DNA of 19,714 nucleotides. Source: TMED23 sp964639965. Lineage in GTDB: Bacteria; Pseudomonadota; Alphaproteobacteria; Rhodospirillales; UBA2165. Location: the NCBI GenBank assembly GCA_964639965.1, contig CAZXGI010000045.1:1-19714 (forward strand), in the 5' to 3' direction. The position numbers were made by a program, and so were the translations under genes. Shown one piece after another: positions 1 through 7,404 of the stretch. The notes beneath the pieces are model-generated. The model saw only the letters and a program-made list of their open reading frames with translations. It ran no database searches and had not been told where the DNA came from. Positions within the stretch are counted from its first letter, which is position 1. Every line of letters begins with the position of its first letter.

Positions 1-53
1 ATTTTATGACGGGTCAGTCTATGGTGGTTGATGGCGGTTCAGCAAACAACTAG
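1..53 (+). CDS. C-terminal end of a short-chain dehydrogenase/reductase (partial)
   Basis: Only the last 17 codons are in the window; the gene starts upstream. The readable tail is FMTGQSMVVDGGSANN followed by a TAG stop at 51-53. The pattern 'TGQ-x-hydrophobic-VVDGG' is the classic C-terminal signature of SDR-family NAD(P)H-dependent oxidoreductases (FabG-like proteins), where it closes the Rossmann fold. The substrate cannot be told from this fragment. The next gene starts 88 bases downstream on the same strand, so the two could share a transcript, but nothing visible proves it. Confidence 0.75.
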   Translation, partial: FMTGQSMVVDGGSANN

Positions 54-141
54 CTTTCTATAAAGGCACCCGACTTTCTGAATTGTACAACCTGAAGCCA
101 AAAGAAAATCTTGGTAACAATTTTTCTTTGAGGAAACAACG

Positions 142-474
142 ATGACAGATATTTCCAATTTTATTAAAGATCTTAAAGATAACCGCGATGTAAATTTTTG
201 GGGTAAACTCCTTGATGAATATGACCAACGTCTAACTGTGCTCCATGAGAGTATTAATTCTTCAAAATATACCGAATGGGGTTTAGTGGCTCTCAAAGCT
301 ATTCAAGGCAATAGCCGTGCAAAGTCACTTATTGCAAATGGCTTAGAGCTTAACGATTCGGATAAAAAAATAATGGATGAAATGGCCTTGATTTATCTTG
401 TCCAGCCCATAATACGTCATTATTTATTCCGTGCATCAAATGATGCTCAAGAGCAACATGGACCTAATAGATAG
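142..474 (+). CDS. Small protein of unknown function, 110 aa
   Basis: I do not recognise this protein. It is a soluble, acidic-to-neutral 110-residue product with no signal peptide, no transmembrane segment and no cysteine. It looks mostly helical, with an amphipathic charged N-terminal half (residues 1-45) and a more hydrophobic segment near residues 78-97 (MDEMALIYLVQPIIRHYLF). It starts at ATG 142, preceded by a GAGG Shine-Dalgarno at suitable distance (TTTGAGGAAACAACG). Codon use looks like that of its neighbours. It follows a truncated SDR gene on the same strand and is followed by an AT-rich intergenic stretch. No motif suggests DNA binding or catalysis. That it is a real gene rests on the ribosome binding site, its length and the lack of a competing frame. 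Confidence 0.65.
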   Translation: MTDISNFIKDLKDNRDVNFWGKLLDEYDQRLTVLHESINSSKYTEWGLVALKAIQGNSRAKSLIANGLELNDSDKKIMDEMALIYLVQPIIRHYLFRASNDAQEQHGPNR

Positions 475-494
475 ATGAAGAAAAACTGTTAAAC

Positions 495-516
495 ACAAAA
501 TTCTTGCCAATTTTGT
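495..516 (+). terminator. AT-rich hairpin after the 110-aa gene (weak terminator candidate)
   Basis: A perfect 8-bp inverted repeat, ACAAAATT and AATTTTGT, encloses the 6-base loop CTTGCC, 20 bases after the stop codon of the small gene. There is no separate U-tract after the stem and the stem has only two G-C pairs, so intrinsic termination would be weak. The rest of 475-698 holds no gene I can support. It contains a second 7-bp inverted repeat (TAGATTC/GAATCTA, 611-631) running into an A9 tract (631-639). Confidence 0.25.
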
Positions 517-698
517 TCATAGCAGAACCCAAATTAATGTCATTATCGTATAAAATACATCATAACCGGAGAACTATTTCTACTAAAATTAAAGGTTTTG
601 TTAACTATAATAGATTCATAAGTAGAATCTAAAAAAAAAGGTGAGAAAGGTCTTAACGTTAATAGGATATATTTTTGTACTATGAAAAAACATGTCAA

Positions 699-775
699 TG
701 GCGCGCCCGGAGAGACTCGAACTCCCAACCTCCTGATTCGTAGTCAGACGCTCTATCCAATTGAGCTACGGGCGC
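699..775 (-). tRNA. tRNA-Arg (anticodon ACG)
   Basis: Read on the minus strand, the sequence folds into a standard cloverleaf. The acceptor stem is GCGCCCG/CGGGCGC and the D arm is GCTC/GAGC. The anticodon stem is TCTGA/TCAGG (one G-T pair) around the loop CTACGAA, and the T arm is GGGAG/CTCTC with loop TTCGAGT. The discriminator is G and the 3' CCA is encoded in the genome (699-701). The ACG anticodon is the one normally edited to inosine by TadA to read CGU/CGC/CGA arginine codons. It is a single tRNA gene with its own promoter just upstream, not part of a tRNA cluster. Confidence 0.97.
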
Positions 776-786
776 AAAGTGAGGGG

Positions 787-815
787 ACAGTATTTAAAAA
801 CGTTTATAGTATCAA
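787..815 (-). promoter_or_regulatory. Promoter of the tRNA-Arg gene
   Basis: On the minus strand a TTGATA -35 box (810-815) and a TACTGT -10 box (787-792) are separated by exactly 17 bases. The -10 box ends 11 bases before the mature tRNA 5' end, leaving a leader of only a few bases, which suits a monocistronic tRNA gene. The call is by consensus only. Confidence 0.5.
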
Positions 816-906
816 GACATCTTTTTTTAGGTCATAATACTCCATCAGAATGAAAAAGTTGGTTAGGATTTGGAAAATTATAATTGCAATATATTTTAAC
901 CGTTGC

Positions 907-935
907 TTGTCAAATACACGGATTTTAAGTAATAC
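907..935 (+). promoter_or_regulatory. Promoter of the OmpA-like lipoprotein gene
   Basis: TTGTCA (907-912) and TAATAC (930-935) are spaced by 17 bases, a good match to the housekeeping sigma consensus. The predicted start near 942 gives a 5' leader of roughly 110-130 bases before the lipoprotein start codon. The remainder of 776-1053 contains nothing else I can support. Confidence 0.5.
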
Positions 936-1071
936 TTGCTATGTTTAGGGGAGACATGTTAATTCCTTCACTTGAATCGTTGTTTTATGGCCTAGATTTA
1001 CATGATGTGAATATTGGTTGGTTCACGGTTAGGTGTGAGTTCGTTTAATTTGGATGAGGAAAAACAGTGCT

Positions 1072-2271
1072 ATGGCCTTTATAAATAATCGGTCGATTGT
1101 TCTAAGACCGGCAATATTAACTGCTATAATAGTTACCGGCCTTACATCAGGCTGCTCTTCGCTCTCATTTGACTCTCTTCTACCATCATTGACAGGTGAA
1201 GACCCGTCGGGAAATATCGCTGCTGCTAAAGCGCCAATTAAAGAAACTACTCCAGAACCTTTACCTATAAGAGTTGCAAAATCAGTCAAGCCATCTCAAC
1301 CGCCTGTTTTAGGAACTTCTAGGTTTGAACCAAAAGGTATAACCGCTGGTAAAAATACCGGGACTTTTGTAGGACAAAAGGCTATTGAACTCCGGAATGA
1401 ACTTCGCAATCTACAAGCAAGTATCTCCAAAAATAATAATAAATTACAAGCCGTACGTGGAAAAACAATTAAAGACTCCCAGCGCTACCATGGTGCCATT
1501 TCCGCTATTAATGCGCGTTTGCAAGTAGGTACTACACCAGGTAATCCTGTCTTGGTTGGACAATTTAATCAGGCGCTAGCTGACTTAAAAAACGTTGGCG
1601 ATGACATAAGCGCAATGAATAGACTGACGACAAATGTAACTGCCGATTCGACCTTGGCGGCATATTTAGCTGAAAATACTAGGGCAGCTTTCAGAATAAC
1701 CGGCGCGGTTGATGCTGACCATCAACAACTCTCAATATTAGAGGATGAGGTTAACAGAACTGTTGTGTTAATTGATAGACTTTTGAAGGAACTTACTGAA
1801 GATATTCAGCGTCAAACCAACTACGTTGCAACTGAACGAAGTAATCTTAACACACTGTCTGCCGCCGTTAAAAGTGGAGAGTTAATGGGTTCTAGTTTAA
1901 CCAATCGGGCTTTGGCCGCGGCAACTTCAGGAACACCCTACAATCGTACAACGCCGCGCTCGCTTGAAGGACGCCGGCCCTTAGTTGTTATCCGTTTTGA
2001 TCGTAAGAATGTTGCTTTCGAGCAAGCTCTATATAATGCGGTTAGCCAAACGTTAGAGCGTCGGCCAAACGCAACGTTTGAGTTAGTTGCTGTCGCCCCA
2101 TCTTCAGGTGGCGCAGCCCGCGTCGCGCTAAATTCAAATAAAGCTCGCCGCAATGCCGAGAGAGTTATGCGCTCACTACAGCGAATGGGTCTGCCGCCGC
2201 AAAGAATAGCTGTATCTGCGCAGACAAGTCAATCTGCTCAATCAAATGAGGTACACCTTTATATAAATTAA
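1072..2271 (+). CDS. Lipoprotein with helical middle region and degenerate OmpA-like C-terminal domain
   Basis: Residue numbers are counted from the longer possible start, ATG 1054 (405 aa). The preferred start is ATG 1072 (399 aa), which places the GAGG at 1056-1059 upstream as a Shine-Dalgarno, though its 12-base spacing is long. The N-terminus has a hydrophobic segment and a lipobox, GLTSGC, so Cys34 should be lipidated and the protein attached to a membrane facing the periplasm. A Pro-rich linker follows (about 40-100), then a long, probably coiled-coil helical region (about 105-275). The C-terminus (about 308-405) resembles the OmpA/MotB fold: a strand RPLVVIRFDRKNV, a helix, a strand FELVAVAPSS, a helix NKARRNAERVMRSLQRMG, PPQRIAV, and a last strand NEVHLYIN. 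The usual Asp and Arg that bind diaminopimelate in peptidoglycan are not seen (Asn367 sits where the helix Arg is expected). It is a stand-alone unit between a promoter and a strong terminator. A structural role in the envelope is inferred; the exact function is unknown. Confidence 0.8.
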   Translation: MAFINNRSIVLRPAILTAIIVTGLTSGCSSLSFDSLLPSLTGEDPSGNIAAAKAPIKETTPEPLPIRVAKSVKPSQPPVLGTSRFEPKGITAGKNTGTFVGQKAIELRNELRNLQASISKNNNKLQAVRGKTIKDSQRYHGAISAINARLQVGTTPGNPVLVGQFNQALADLKNVGDDISAMNRLTTNVTADSTLAAYLAENTRAAFRITGAVDADHQQLSILEDEVNRTVVLIDRLLKELTEDIQRQTNYVATERSNLNTLSAAVKSGELMGSSLTNRALAAATSGTPYNRTTPRSLEGRRPLVVIRFDRKNVAFEQALYNAVSQTLERRPNATFELVAVAPSSGGAARVALNSNKARRNAERVMRSLQRMGLPPQRIAVSAQTSQSAQSNEVHLYIN

Positions 2272-2287
2272 ATAGGGACCATTATTC

Positions 2288-2322
2288 AAAAAAAACCGGC
2301 GATCTGAACGCCGGTTTTTTTT
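2288..2322 (+). terminator. Strong rho-independent terminator after the lipoprotein gene
   Basis: An A-rich run plus ACCGGCG (2288-2301), a 7-base loop ATCTGAA, then CGCCGGT running into T8 (2309-2322). The stem has a GC core of at least 7 bp extended by A-U pairs, followed by a U-tract. The symmetrical A/T flanks could let it work in both directions. It begins 17 bases after the lipoprotein stop codon and ends 18 bases before the transporter start codon. Confidence 0.9.
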
Positions 2323-2340
2323 ATCGTGATTTTTTAAGAA

Positions 2341-3258
2341 ATGGCTAAAACGGGCTTAACAAAAACTGGGTATGGGTTGCTAATATTAATAATAGTCGGC
2401 TGGGGTACATCATGGCCATTCTTAAAGATTGGTTTAGACGAAATATCTCCCTGGACTTATCGTGGTCTGATTGCACCAACAGCTGCAATATTTATATTTT
2501 CAGTAGGTTTTATATCTCGCCAAAAAATGGGTGTACCAGTAGACCATTGGAAATGGCTTTTTATTGCGTCATTATTTAATGTTACAATATGGCACATATT
2601 TAGCGCATGGGGTATTCGACTGTTAGCTTCTGGGCAAGCATCCATTATTGCCTACACTATGCCGCTTTGGGCCGTTCTTTTTAGTTTATTTGTAAATAAC
2701 GAGCATCCAACAGTTCAACGCATAGTTGGATTAGGCCTGGGTCTCTTGGGACTTGGGACATTAACAATTGGCGATCTAGGGGTTTATGCAACTGCACCAA
2801 TCGGGACCATAATGATGTTAATTGCTGCTGCTTCTTGGGGAATGGGTACCGCAATCCAAAAGCGAATAAAATGGAAAATGCCACCCATAGCCTTGGCTGG
2901 CTGGCAACTTCTTTTAGGTGGACTACCAATAACTGTCATTGCAATACTTTTAGAGCACAATCTATGGGCAAAAATTATAGACGATGTATCTTTAGAGGCT
3001 ATTTTAGCAACTATACTAATACTAGCTTATCCAATAATTTTCTGCTGGTTCGCTTGGTTTAAAATTATTAGTGAAGTCCCGGTCTCAGTTTCCGCTATAT
3101 CAATAATGCTAGTTCCAGTTATTGGCGTATTTAGCGGCCACCTGATACTTCGAGAACCTGTTGGCTTACGTGAGGTGGGTGGATTAACATTGGTTTGTTG
3201 TGCCTTAGCATTAGTGTTATTGCCTTCTTTACATCTGTTTAGAGAGAAAAAAAGATGA
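2341..3258 (+). CDS. EamA/DMT-family membrane transporter (putative metabolite exporter)
   Basis: A 305-residue polytopic inner-membrane protein with about ten hydrophobic segments in two similar halves, the layout of the drug/metabolite transporter superfamily (two EamA domains). The N-terminal repeat shows the family pattern GWGTSWPFLKIGL followed by SPWTYRGL, and a matching 'AAASWGMGTAIQKR' starts the second half. Length is normal for the family (280-310 aa). The ATG at 2341 places the first helix correctly at the N-terminus, but no good Shine-Dalgarno precedes it, and only 18 bases separate it from a strong terminator. Family members export amino acids and other small metabolites; the substrate here cannot be read from sequence. 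It converges with panC, whose stop codon is 31 bases away. Confidence 0.85.
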   Translation: MAKTGLTKTGYGLLILIIVGWGTSWPFLKIGLDEISPWTYRGLIAPTAAIFIFSVGFISRQKMGVPVDHWKWLFIASLFNVTIWHIFSAWGIRLLASGQASIIAYTMPLWAVLFSLFVNNEHPTVQRIVGLGLGLLGLGTLTIGDLGVYATAPIGTIMMLIAAASWGMGTAIQKRIKWKMPPIALAGWQLLLGGLPITVIAILLEHNLWAKIIDDVSLEAILATILILAYPIIFCWFAWFKIISEVPVSVSAISIMLVPVIGVFSGHLILREPVGLREVGGLTLVCCALALVLLPSLHLFREKKR

Positions 3259-3289
3259 TAATTATTTATAAATTTTCCAAAATAATAAT

Positions 3290-4141
3290 TTATCCAACTC
3301 TTATATTATCGATTAATCGCGTCCGTCCGATCCAAGCCGCACATAAAACATAGGCGGTACTTTGAAAATACTCAATTTCTGTAAGATTATCATTTTCACA
3401 AACAGCTATATAATCAACCTTGGAAAATCCCGAATTAAAAAGCCTTTTTTTTCCTTCCTCAATCGCACTAGAAATGAGTTCTCCCTTTACAATTTTTTCT
3501 CCAATTTGATTAAGTGTTTTATAAAGTTCAGCAGCTCTCACCCTTTCATCTTTACTTAAATATATATTCCGAGAGGATAAAGCGAGACCGTCTTGTTCTC
3601 TAATAATGGGGCAACCAACCACTTCAACAGGTATATCCAAATCGGTTACCATTTGTTTGATAACATAAAGCTGTTGAAGATCTTTTTCACCAAAGAAAGC
3701 TCTATCAGGAAGTGATTGAATGAGCAATTTTGCCACAACAGTTGCCACCCCAATGAAAAAACCTGGTCGATATACACCTTCCATTATTTCGCCAATACCT
3801 GGTACTATTATTTCGGTCTTAAAATCTACCGGGTACATCTCCTCCAAATTAGGAATAAAAATCATATCCACTCCCTGGGAATCTAAAGCTGAAATGTCAG
3901 CGACTTCGTCCGTGGGATAAGTAATTAAATCCTCATTGGGGCCAAATTGTTTAGGGTTCACAAAAAGTGTTGTAATAGTTTTATCTGTTGAACTTATTGA
4001 CTGTTGGACTAACGAAAAATGGCCATCATGCAAAGCTCCCATCGTTGGGACAAGACCAATACTAAATCCTTTCTTGCGCCACGAAAAAATTTTTTTTCTT
4101 AGTTTTTCAACTGTCCTCACAATTTCTATTTTGTTCGGCAT
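3290..4141 (-). CDS. panC: Pantothenate synthetase
   Basis: PanC condenses pantoate with beta-alanine using ATP through a pantoyl-adenylate intermediate, the last step of vitamin B5 synthesis, in the cytoplasm. The 283-residue protein has the expected family length. Visible signatures are VPTMGALHDGHFSLV (residues 31-45, with the nucleotidyltransferase HxGH pair at His38 and His41), LFVNPKQFGPNED (59-71), YRPGFFIGVATVVAKL (124-139), GEKDLQQLYVI (151-161) and REQDGLALSSRN (181-192). The pantoate-binding segment reads PGFF where E. coli has PGHF, a variant I believe occurs in other alphaproteobacteria. The start ATG lies one base after the panB stop codon, so the two are translationally linked. 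No panD or panE is in the window. Confidence 0.96.
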   Translation of the reverse strand: MPNKIEIVRTVEKLRKKIFSWRKKGFSIGLVPTMGALHDGHFSLVQQSISSTDKTITTLFVNPKQFGPNEDLITYPTDEVADISALDSQGVDMIFIPNLEEMYPVDFKTEIIVPGIGEIMEGVYRPGFFIGVATVVAKLLIQSLPDRAFFGEKDLQQLYVIKQMVTDLDIPVEVVGCPIIREQDGLALSSRNIYLSKDERVRAAELYKTLNQIGEKIVKGELISSAIEEGKKRLFNSGFSKVDYIAVCENDNLTEIEYFQSTAYVLCAAWIGRTRLIDNIRVG

Positions 4142-4142
4142 A

Positions 4143-4973
4143 TTAATTACTTCGATAACAGTGCTCTTTTGCTGGGAATTTTCGCGACTTTACTTCTTTA
4201 GCATACTTCGCCGCCGCCTTACTTATCTCTTTACCGGTTTCAGAGAAACGCTTTACAAATTTTGGCGTAAACTCCGTATACATACCTATCACGTCATCTA
4301 TAACGAGGATTTGCCCATCACATTGCGCTGACGCTCCAATCCCAATAGTAACTGGAAGTATTTCGCGAGTAATATCAGCGGCCAGATCTTCCACTAGACC
4401 TTCTAAAACTATGGAAAAGGCACCTGCATTTGATATTGTACGTGCATCTTCTTTAATTCTTTCTGCCTCATCTTGATCACGACCGTGTGCACGGTAACCA
4501 CCAGCCAAATTGACAGATTGTGGCTTTAACCCAACATGCCCCATCACAGGAATACCCCGTTCAACCAAAAAAGCAACTGTTGTCATCATTTCTCTTCCAC
4601 CTTCGATTTTTACCCCACCACAACCTGTTTCAGCCATAACACGAGCACAATTTCTATAGGCCTGTTCGGGGCTCTCCTGATAACTACCAAATGGCATATC
4701 AACAATCACACAAGCTTGCCTAGACCCCCTAACCACTGCCAAACCGTGGTTTATCATCATATCAAGAGTTACACCCAAGGTGGTATCCATTCCATATACG
4801 ACCATCCCTAATGAATCACCTACCAATAAAAAATCACAGTGTGGATCCAAAATTCTCGCCATCGGCATAGTATACGCGGTTAGGCTAACAATTGGCTCTC
4901 CTCCTTTACGCCCCGCAAGATCGGGTATTGAAACACGATTTATTTTTTTCAATCCGTTAATATTCGCGCTCAT
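4143..4973 (-). CDS. panB: 3-methyl-2-oxobutanoate hydroxymethyltransferase (ketopantoate synthase)
   Basis: PanB transfers a hydroxymethyl group from methylene-tetrahydrofolate to 2-oxoisovalerate, giving ketopantoate, the first committed step to pantothenate. The 276-residue protein carries the metal and substrate residues of the family: GDSLGM (52-57, Asp53), DMPFGSY (92-98, Asp92), VKIEGG (121-126, Glu124) and the catalytic Glu191 in VLEG. GHVGLKPQ (145-152) and IGIGAS...DGQILV follow the usual order. The ATG at 4973 has a strong AAGGAG (4982-4987) 8 bases upstream. It heads a panB-panC operon and diverges from the gamma-glutamyltransferase gene. Confidence 0.97.
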   Translation of the reverse strand: MSANINGLKKINRVSIPDLAGRKGGEPIVSLTAYTMPMARILDPHCDFLLVGDSLGMVVYGMDTTLGVTLDMMINHGLAVVRGSRQACVIVDMPFGSYQESPEQAYRNCARVMAETGCGGVKIEGGREMMTTVAFLVERGIPVMGHVGLKPQSVNLAGGYRAHGRDQDEAERIKEDARTISNAGAFSIVLEGLVEDLAADITREILPVTIGIGASAQCDGQILVIDDVIGMYTEFTPKFVKRFSETGKEISKAAAKYAKEVKSRKFPAKEHCYRSN

Positions 4974-5001
4974 AAAAAACTCTCCTTGAGAGATCCTAAT
5001 T

Positions 5002-5030
5002 TAATCAAGGCCGCTGGAATATCACATCAA
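5002..5030 (-). promoter_or_regulatory. Possible panB promoter
   Basis: Reading minus, TTGATG (5025-5030) and TGATTA (5002-5007) are 17 bases apart, 29 bases upstream of the panB start codon. The -10 box is a mediocre match. The rest of the 237-base divergent intergenic region (4974-5210) is AT-rich. I could not find a convincing promoter for the plus-strand gamma-glutamyltransferase gene in it. Confidence 0.3.
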
Positions 5031-5210
5031 ACACAGATTCACCAGCCATCAAATTAAATGTCAATCTTAAATCGAAATATCTAACAAAATACAATATATT
5101 TCCAGTTTGCTCTCTTAGCTCTTGAGGTTAACACATAAAGTCAGGCATTATATGATCTGAAGATATTCGCATAAATTTTATTAGGATAACGTCAAGGACC
5201 AAATTCTGAT

Positions 5211-7082
5211 ATGGCAAACAATTCTAGTCGTTCATTTTTGAAAATTTTATTGAGCCTCAGTGCCACAATATGTCTGCTGACTTCCTGCCAACAGGAGAAC
5301 AAACCGGTATTAATTAATCAACCTGATACTCAAAGTAATATAAACAGCGGACCCCGAGATTCAAAAACGCCCCTTGGATTAGCCGCTGGAAAACAAAAAT
5401 CGATAATACCCCCCGTGAATGCGATATCTGATCCTGTAAATGAAGATAAATCAGTTAAATCAAAAAAATACATGATTTCAGCAGCAAATCCATTGGCAGC
5501 CAGGGCGGGTCTAACAATGCTAAGAATGGGAGGTAGTGCAGTTGACGCAGCGATTGCAACACAATTAGCTCTTAACGTGGTTGAACCACAATCCTCTGGA
5601 ATAGGTGGTGGAGCATTTCTTATGCATTATCAATCTAGCTCCCGAGTAATTGAGGCTTATGATGGTCGAGAAAAAGCTCCGGCAGCCGCCACCAGTGATA
5701 TGTTCCTAAGACCAGATGGTTCACGACCAAATTTCTATGAAGTTGTACCTGGTGGTTTATCTGTGGGAGTACCGGGCACTCTCAGAATGTTAGAATTAGC
5801 CCATAAAAAACATGGAAAACTTCCTTGGTCTAAATTATTTGATCCCGCCATTAAACTTGCTGACGAGGGCTTTAAGATATCACCGAGACTGTATTCCCTT
5901 GTTAGAATTGATCGGTTTTTGAAGAATTTTAAAGGTTCAACAGAATATTTCTATAACTCTAGTGGGTTTGCAAAACCTATAGGTACCCGGTTGTTCAATA
6001 AACCACTAGCCAAAACTTTTCGCCAATTGGCAGCAGGTGGTTCCGACGCTTTTTATAGTGGCCCAATTGCTGAGGAAATAATAAAAACCATAAATACAAC
6101 GGATATAAATCCTGGCAGAATGACACTTGCAGACCTTTCAAATTACCAGGCAATAAAACGTCAACCTGTTTGTTCATTTTATCGTATATGGTTAGTCTGC
6201 GGAATGCCCCCCCCGACCTCCGGGGGCATCGCAACATTGCAAATATTAGGGCTTCTCCAAAATACAAATTTATCTAAGTTGACCCCAGGATCTACTGAAG
6301 CAATACACGTCATTACCGAAGCAAGTCGACTTGCATTTGCCGATCGAAACAAATATCTTGCAGATGAAGATTTTATACGGGTGCCAAAAAGCCATTTGAT
6401 TGATCCAGGTTATTTAGCAAAAAGGGCTAAACTTATTTCTAAAACGAAAACAATGGGTAAGGCTAAACCCGGTGTCATTCAACTCGAAAGTACGAAAAAC
6501 CTAGGGTCTTACCAATCATTTGAGGGTGAATCGACATCTCACATCAGTATCGTTGATGGAGATGGGAACGCTGTCTCGATGACATCGAGTATTGAGAATG
6601 CCTTTGGCTCTCGTCTGATGGTTCGTGGATTTTTGCTCAACAACCAACTGACTGATTTTTCTTTCTCTCCCACATCCCTAGGCAAACCTGTCGCCAATAG
6701 AGTAGAGCCTAATAAAAGACCACGGTCATCAATGAGCCCAATGCTAGTCGTTGATAATAGTGCTAAATTAGTAATGGCAATTGGTTCCCCAGGAGGCTCA
6801 CGCATTATTGGATATGTTGCAAAAACTATCATTGCCACCCTAGATTGGAAAAAAAATATCCAAACAGCCATCAATATGCCGCATTTTGTTAATCGCAACG
6901 GAACAACAGATCTTGAAAAAGGTACAGCTATTGAATCTCTAAAACCTTCACTGGAAAAACTTGGCCATAAAGTTCGTTTGCGCAAGCTGACCAGCGGCTT
7001 ACACGGTATATTCATAAGCAAAAATGGTTGGTTATTTGGTGGCGCCGACCAGAGGCGCGAAGGTACAGCAATTGGCGATTAA
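5211..7082 (+). CDS. ggt: Gamma-glutamyltransferase, lipoprotein form
   Basis: An N-terminal-nucleophile enzyme that hydrolyses or transfers the gamma-glutamyl group of glutathione and related peptides, normally outside the cytoplasm. The first 26 residues form a lipoprotein signal with lipobox LLTSC (Cys26), so it should be membrane-anchored on the periplasmic side. Residues 27-85 are a low-complexity linker. The catalytic core starts near residue 86 (MISAANPLAARAG) and contains QSSGIGGGAF (127-136), the glutamate-binding DGRE (Arg153), PPPTSGG (333-339), and the self-cleavage site with nucleophile Thr442 in ESTSHISIVDGDGNAVSMT. Downstream are LLNNQLTDFS, RPRSSMSPM and GSPGGSRI, which form the oxyanion and substrate pocket. 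Cleavage before Thr442 would give large and small subunits. At 623 residues it is somewhat longer than E. coli GGT (580) because of the linker. An AAGGA lies about 12 bases before the ATG. It stands alone, with no transport gene beside it. Confidence 0.93.
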   Translation: MANNSSRSFLKILLSLSATICLLTSCQQENKPVLINQPDTQSNINSGPRDSKTPLGLAAGKQKSIIPPVNAISDPVNEDKSVKSKKYMISAANPLAARAGLTMLRMGGSAVDAAIATQLALNVVEPQSSGIGGGAFLMHYQSSSRVIEAYDGREKAPAAATSDMFLRPDGSRPNFYEVVPGGLSVGVPGTLRMLELAHKKHGKLPWSKLFDPAIKLADEGFKISPRLYSLVRIDRFLKNFKGSTEYFYNSSGFAKPIGTRLFNKPLAKTFRQLAAGGSDAFYSGPIAEEIIKTINTTDINPGRMTLADLSNYQAIKRQPVCSFYRIWLVCGMPPPTSGGIATLQILGLLQNTNLSKLTPGSTEAIHVITEASRLAFADRNKYLADEDFIRVPKSHLIDPGYLAKRAKLISKTKTMGKAKPGVIQLESTKNLGSYQSFEGESTSHISIVDGDGNAVSMTSSIENAFGSRLMVRGFLLNNQLTDFSFSPTSLGKPVANRVEPNKRPRSSMSPMLVVDNSAKLVMAIGSPGGSRIIGYVAKTIIATLDWKKNIQTAINMPHFVNRNGTTDLEKGTAIESLKPSLEKLGHKVRLRKLTSGLHGIFISKNGWLFGGADQRREGTAIGD

Positions 7083-7154
7083 TATGCCCTGCTATTCCGG
7101 CTTCCTCTGTTTTTATTTTACATTATGCAATATTATTAATTAAATGTAGGACCG

Positions 7155-7183
7155 TTGACTTCTGTGACCCGAGAACGTATACA
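7155..7183 (+). promoter_or_regulatory. Promoter of the rpmH-rnpA-yidD-yidC operon
   Basis: TTGACT (7155-7160) and TATACA (7178-7183) with an exact 17-base spacer, close to the housekeeping sigma consensus. It is the best promoter match in the window, in keeping with the high expression needed for a ribosomal protein. The expected transcription start near 7190 leaves a leader of about 60 bases before rpmH. Confidence 0.65.
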
Positions 7184-7248
7184 CCGTGCGGTATATCGTA
7201 AAAGTAGTCGTTTGAATGGCTAAAATATAAATTCGCTGGAGAAATTTC

Positions 7249-7383
7249 ATGAAACGCACTTTTCAACCGAGTAATCTGGTACGAAAAAGACGACATGGCT
7301 TTCGCTCACGTATGGCAACTTCAAATGGTCGTCGAACAATTGCCAAGCGCCGTGCAAAAGGTCGCAAAAATCTCTCAGCCTAA
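7249..7383 (+). CDS. rpmH: 50S ribosomal protein L34
   Basis: A 44-residue, very basic protein beginning MKRTFQPSNLVRKRRHGFRS and continuing through RMATSNGRRTIAKRRAKGRK, which is the L34 sequence along its full length. L34 binds 23S rRNA in the large subunit. The ATG has a GGAG Shine-Dalgarno 7 bases upstream (CTGGAGAAATTTC). It is the first gene after the strong promoter at 7155-7183 and is followed after 21 bases by rnpA, the near-universal rpmH-rnpA pairing. Confidence 0.99.
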   Translation: MKRTFQPSNLVRKRRHGFRSRMATSNGRRTIAKRRAKGRKNLSA

Positions 7384-7404
7384 CGTTATTTTTAATTGGG
7401 CCTA

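Noticed and set aside
631..698. Possible terminator for the tRNA-Arg gene
   Set aside because: A T9 run exists on the minus strand, but no GC-bearing hairpin precedes it; the nearby inverted repeat (611-631) lies on the wrong side of the T run.
543..728. Minus-strand reading frame overlapping the tRNA-Arg gene
   Set aside because: Its first codons lie inside the tRNA-Arg gene and the rest is low-complexity AT-rich sequence without a ribosome binding site.
3259..3289. Bidirectional terminator between the EamA gene and panC
   Set aside because: The inverted repeat (GATAATTATT against AATAATTTATC) is imperfect, has almost no G-C pairs and could be chance in AT-rich sequence.
6539..7021. 160-residue minus-strand frame inside ggt
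   Set aside because: It is antisense to the catalytic small-subunit region of ggt, which is conserved, and has no family features.
7083..7248. Replication origin near rpmH
   Set aside because: rpmH lies next to dnaA and oriC in some bacteria, but no dnaA gene or cluster of DnaA boxes is seen here, and alphaproteobacterial origins are usually elsewhere.
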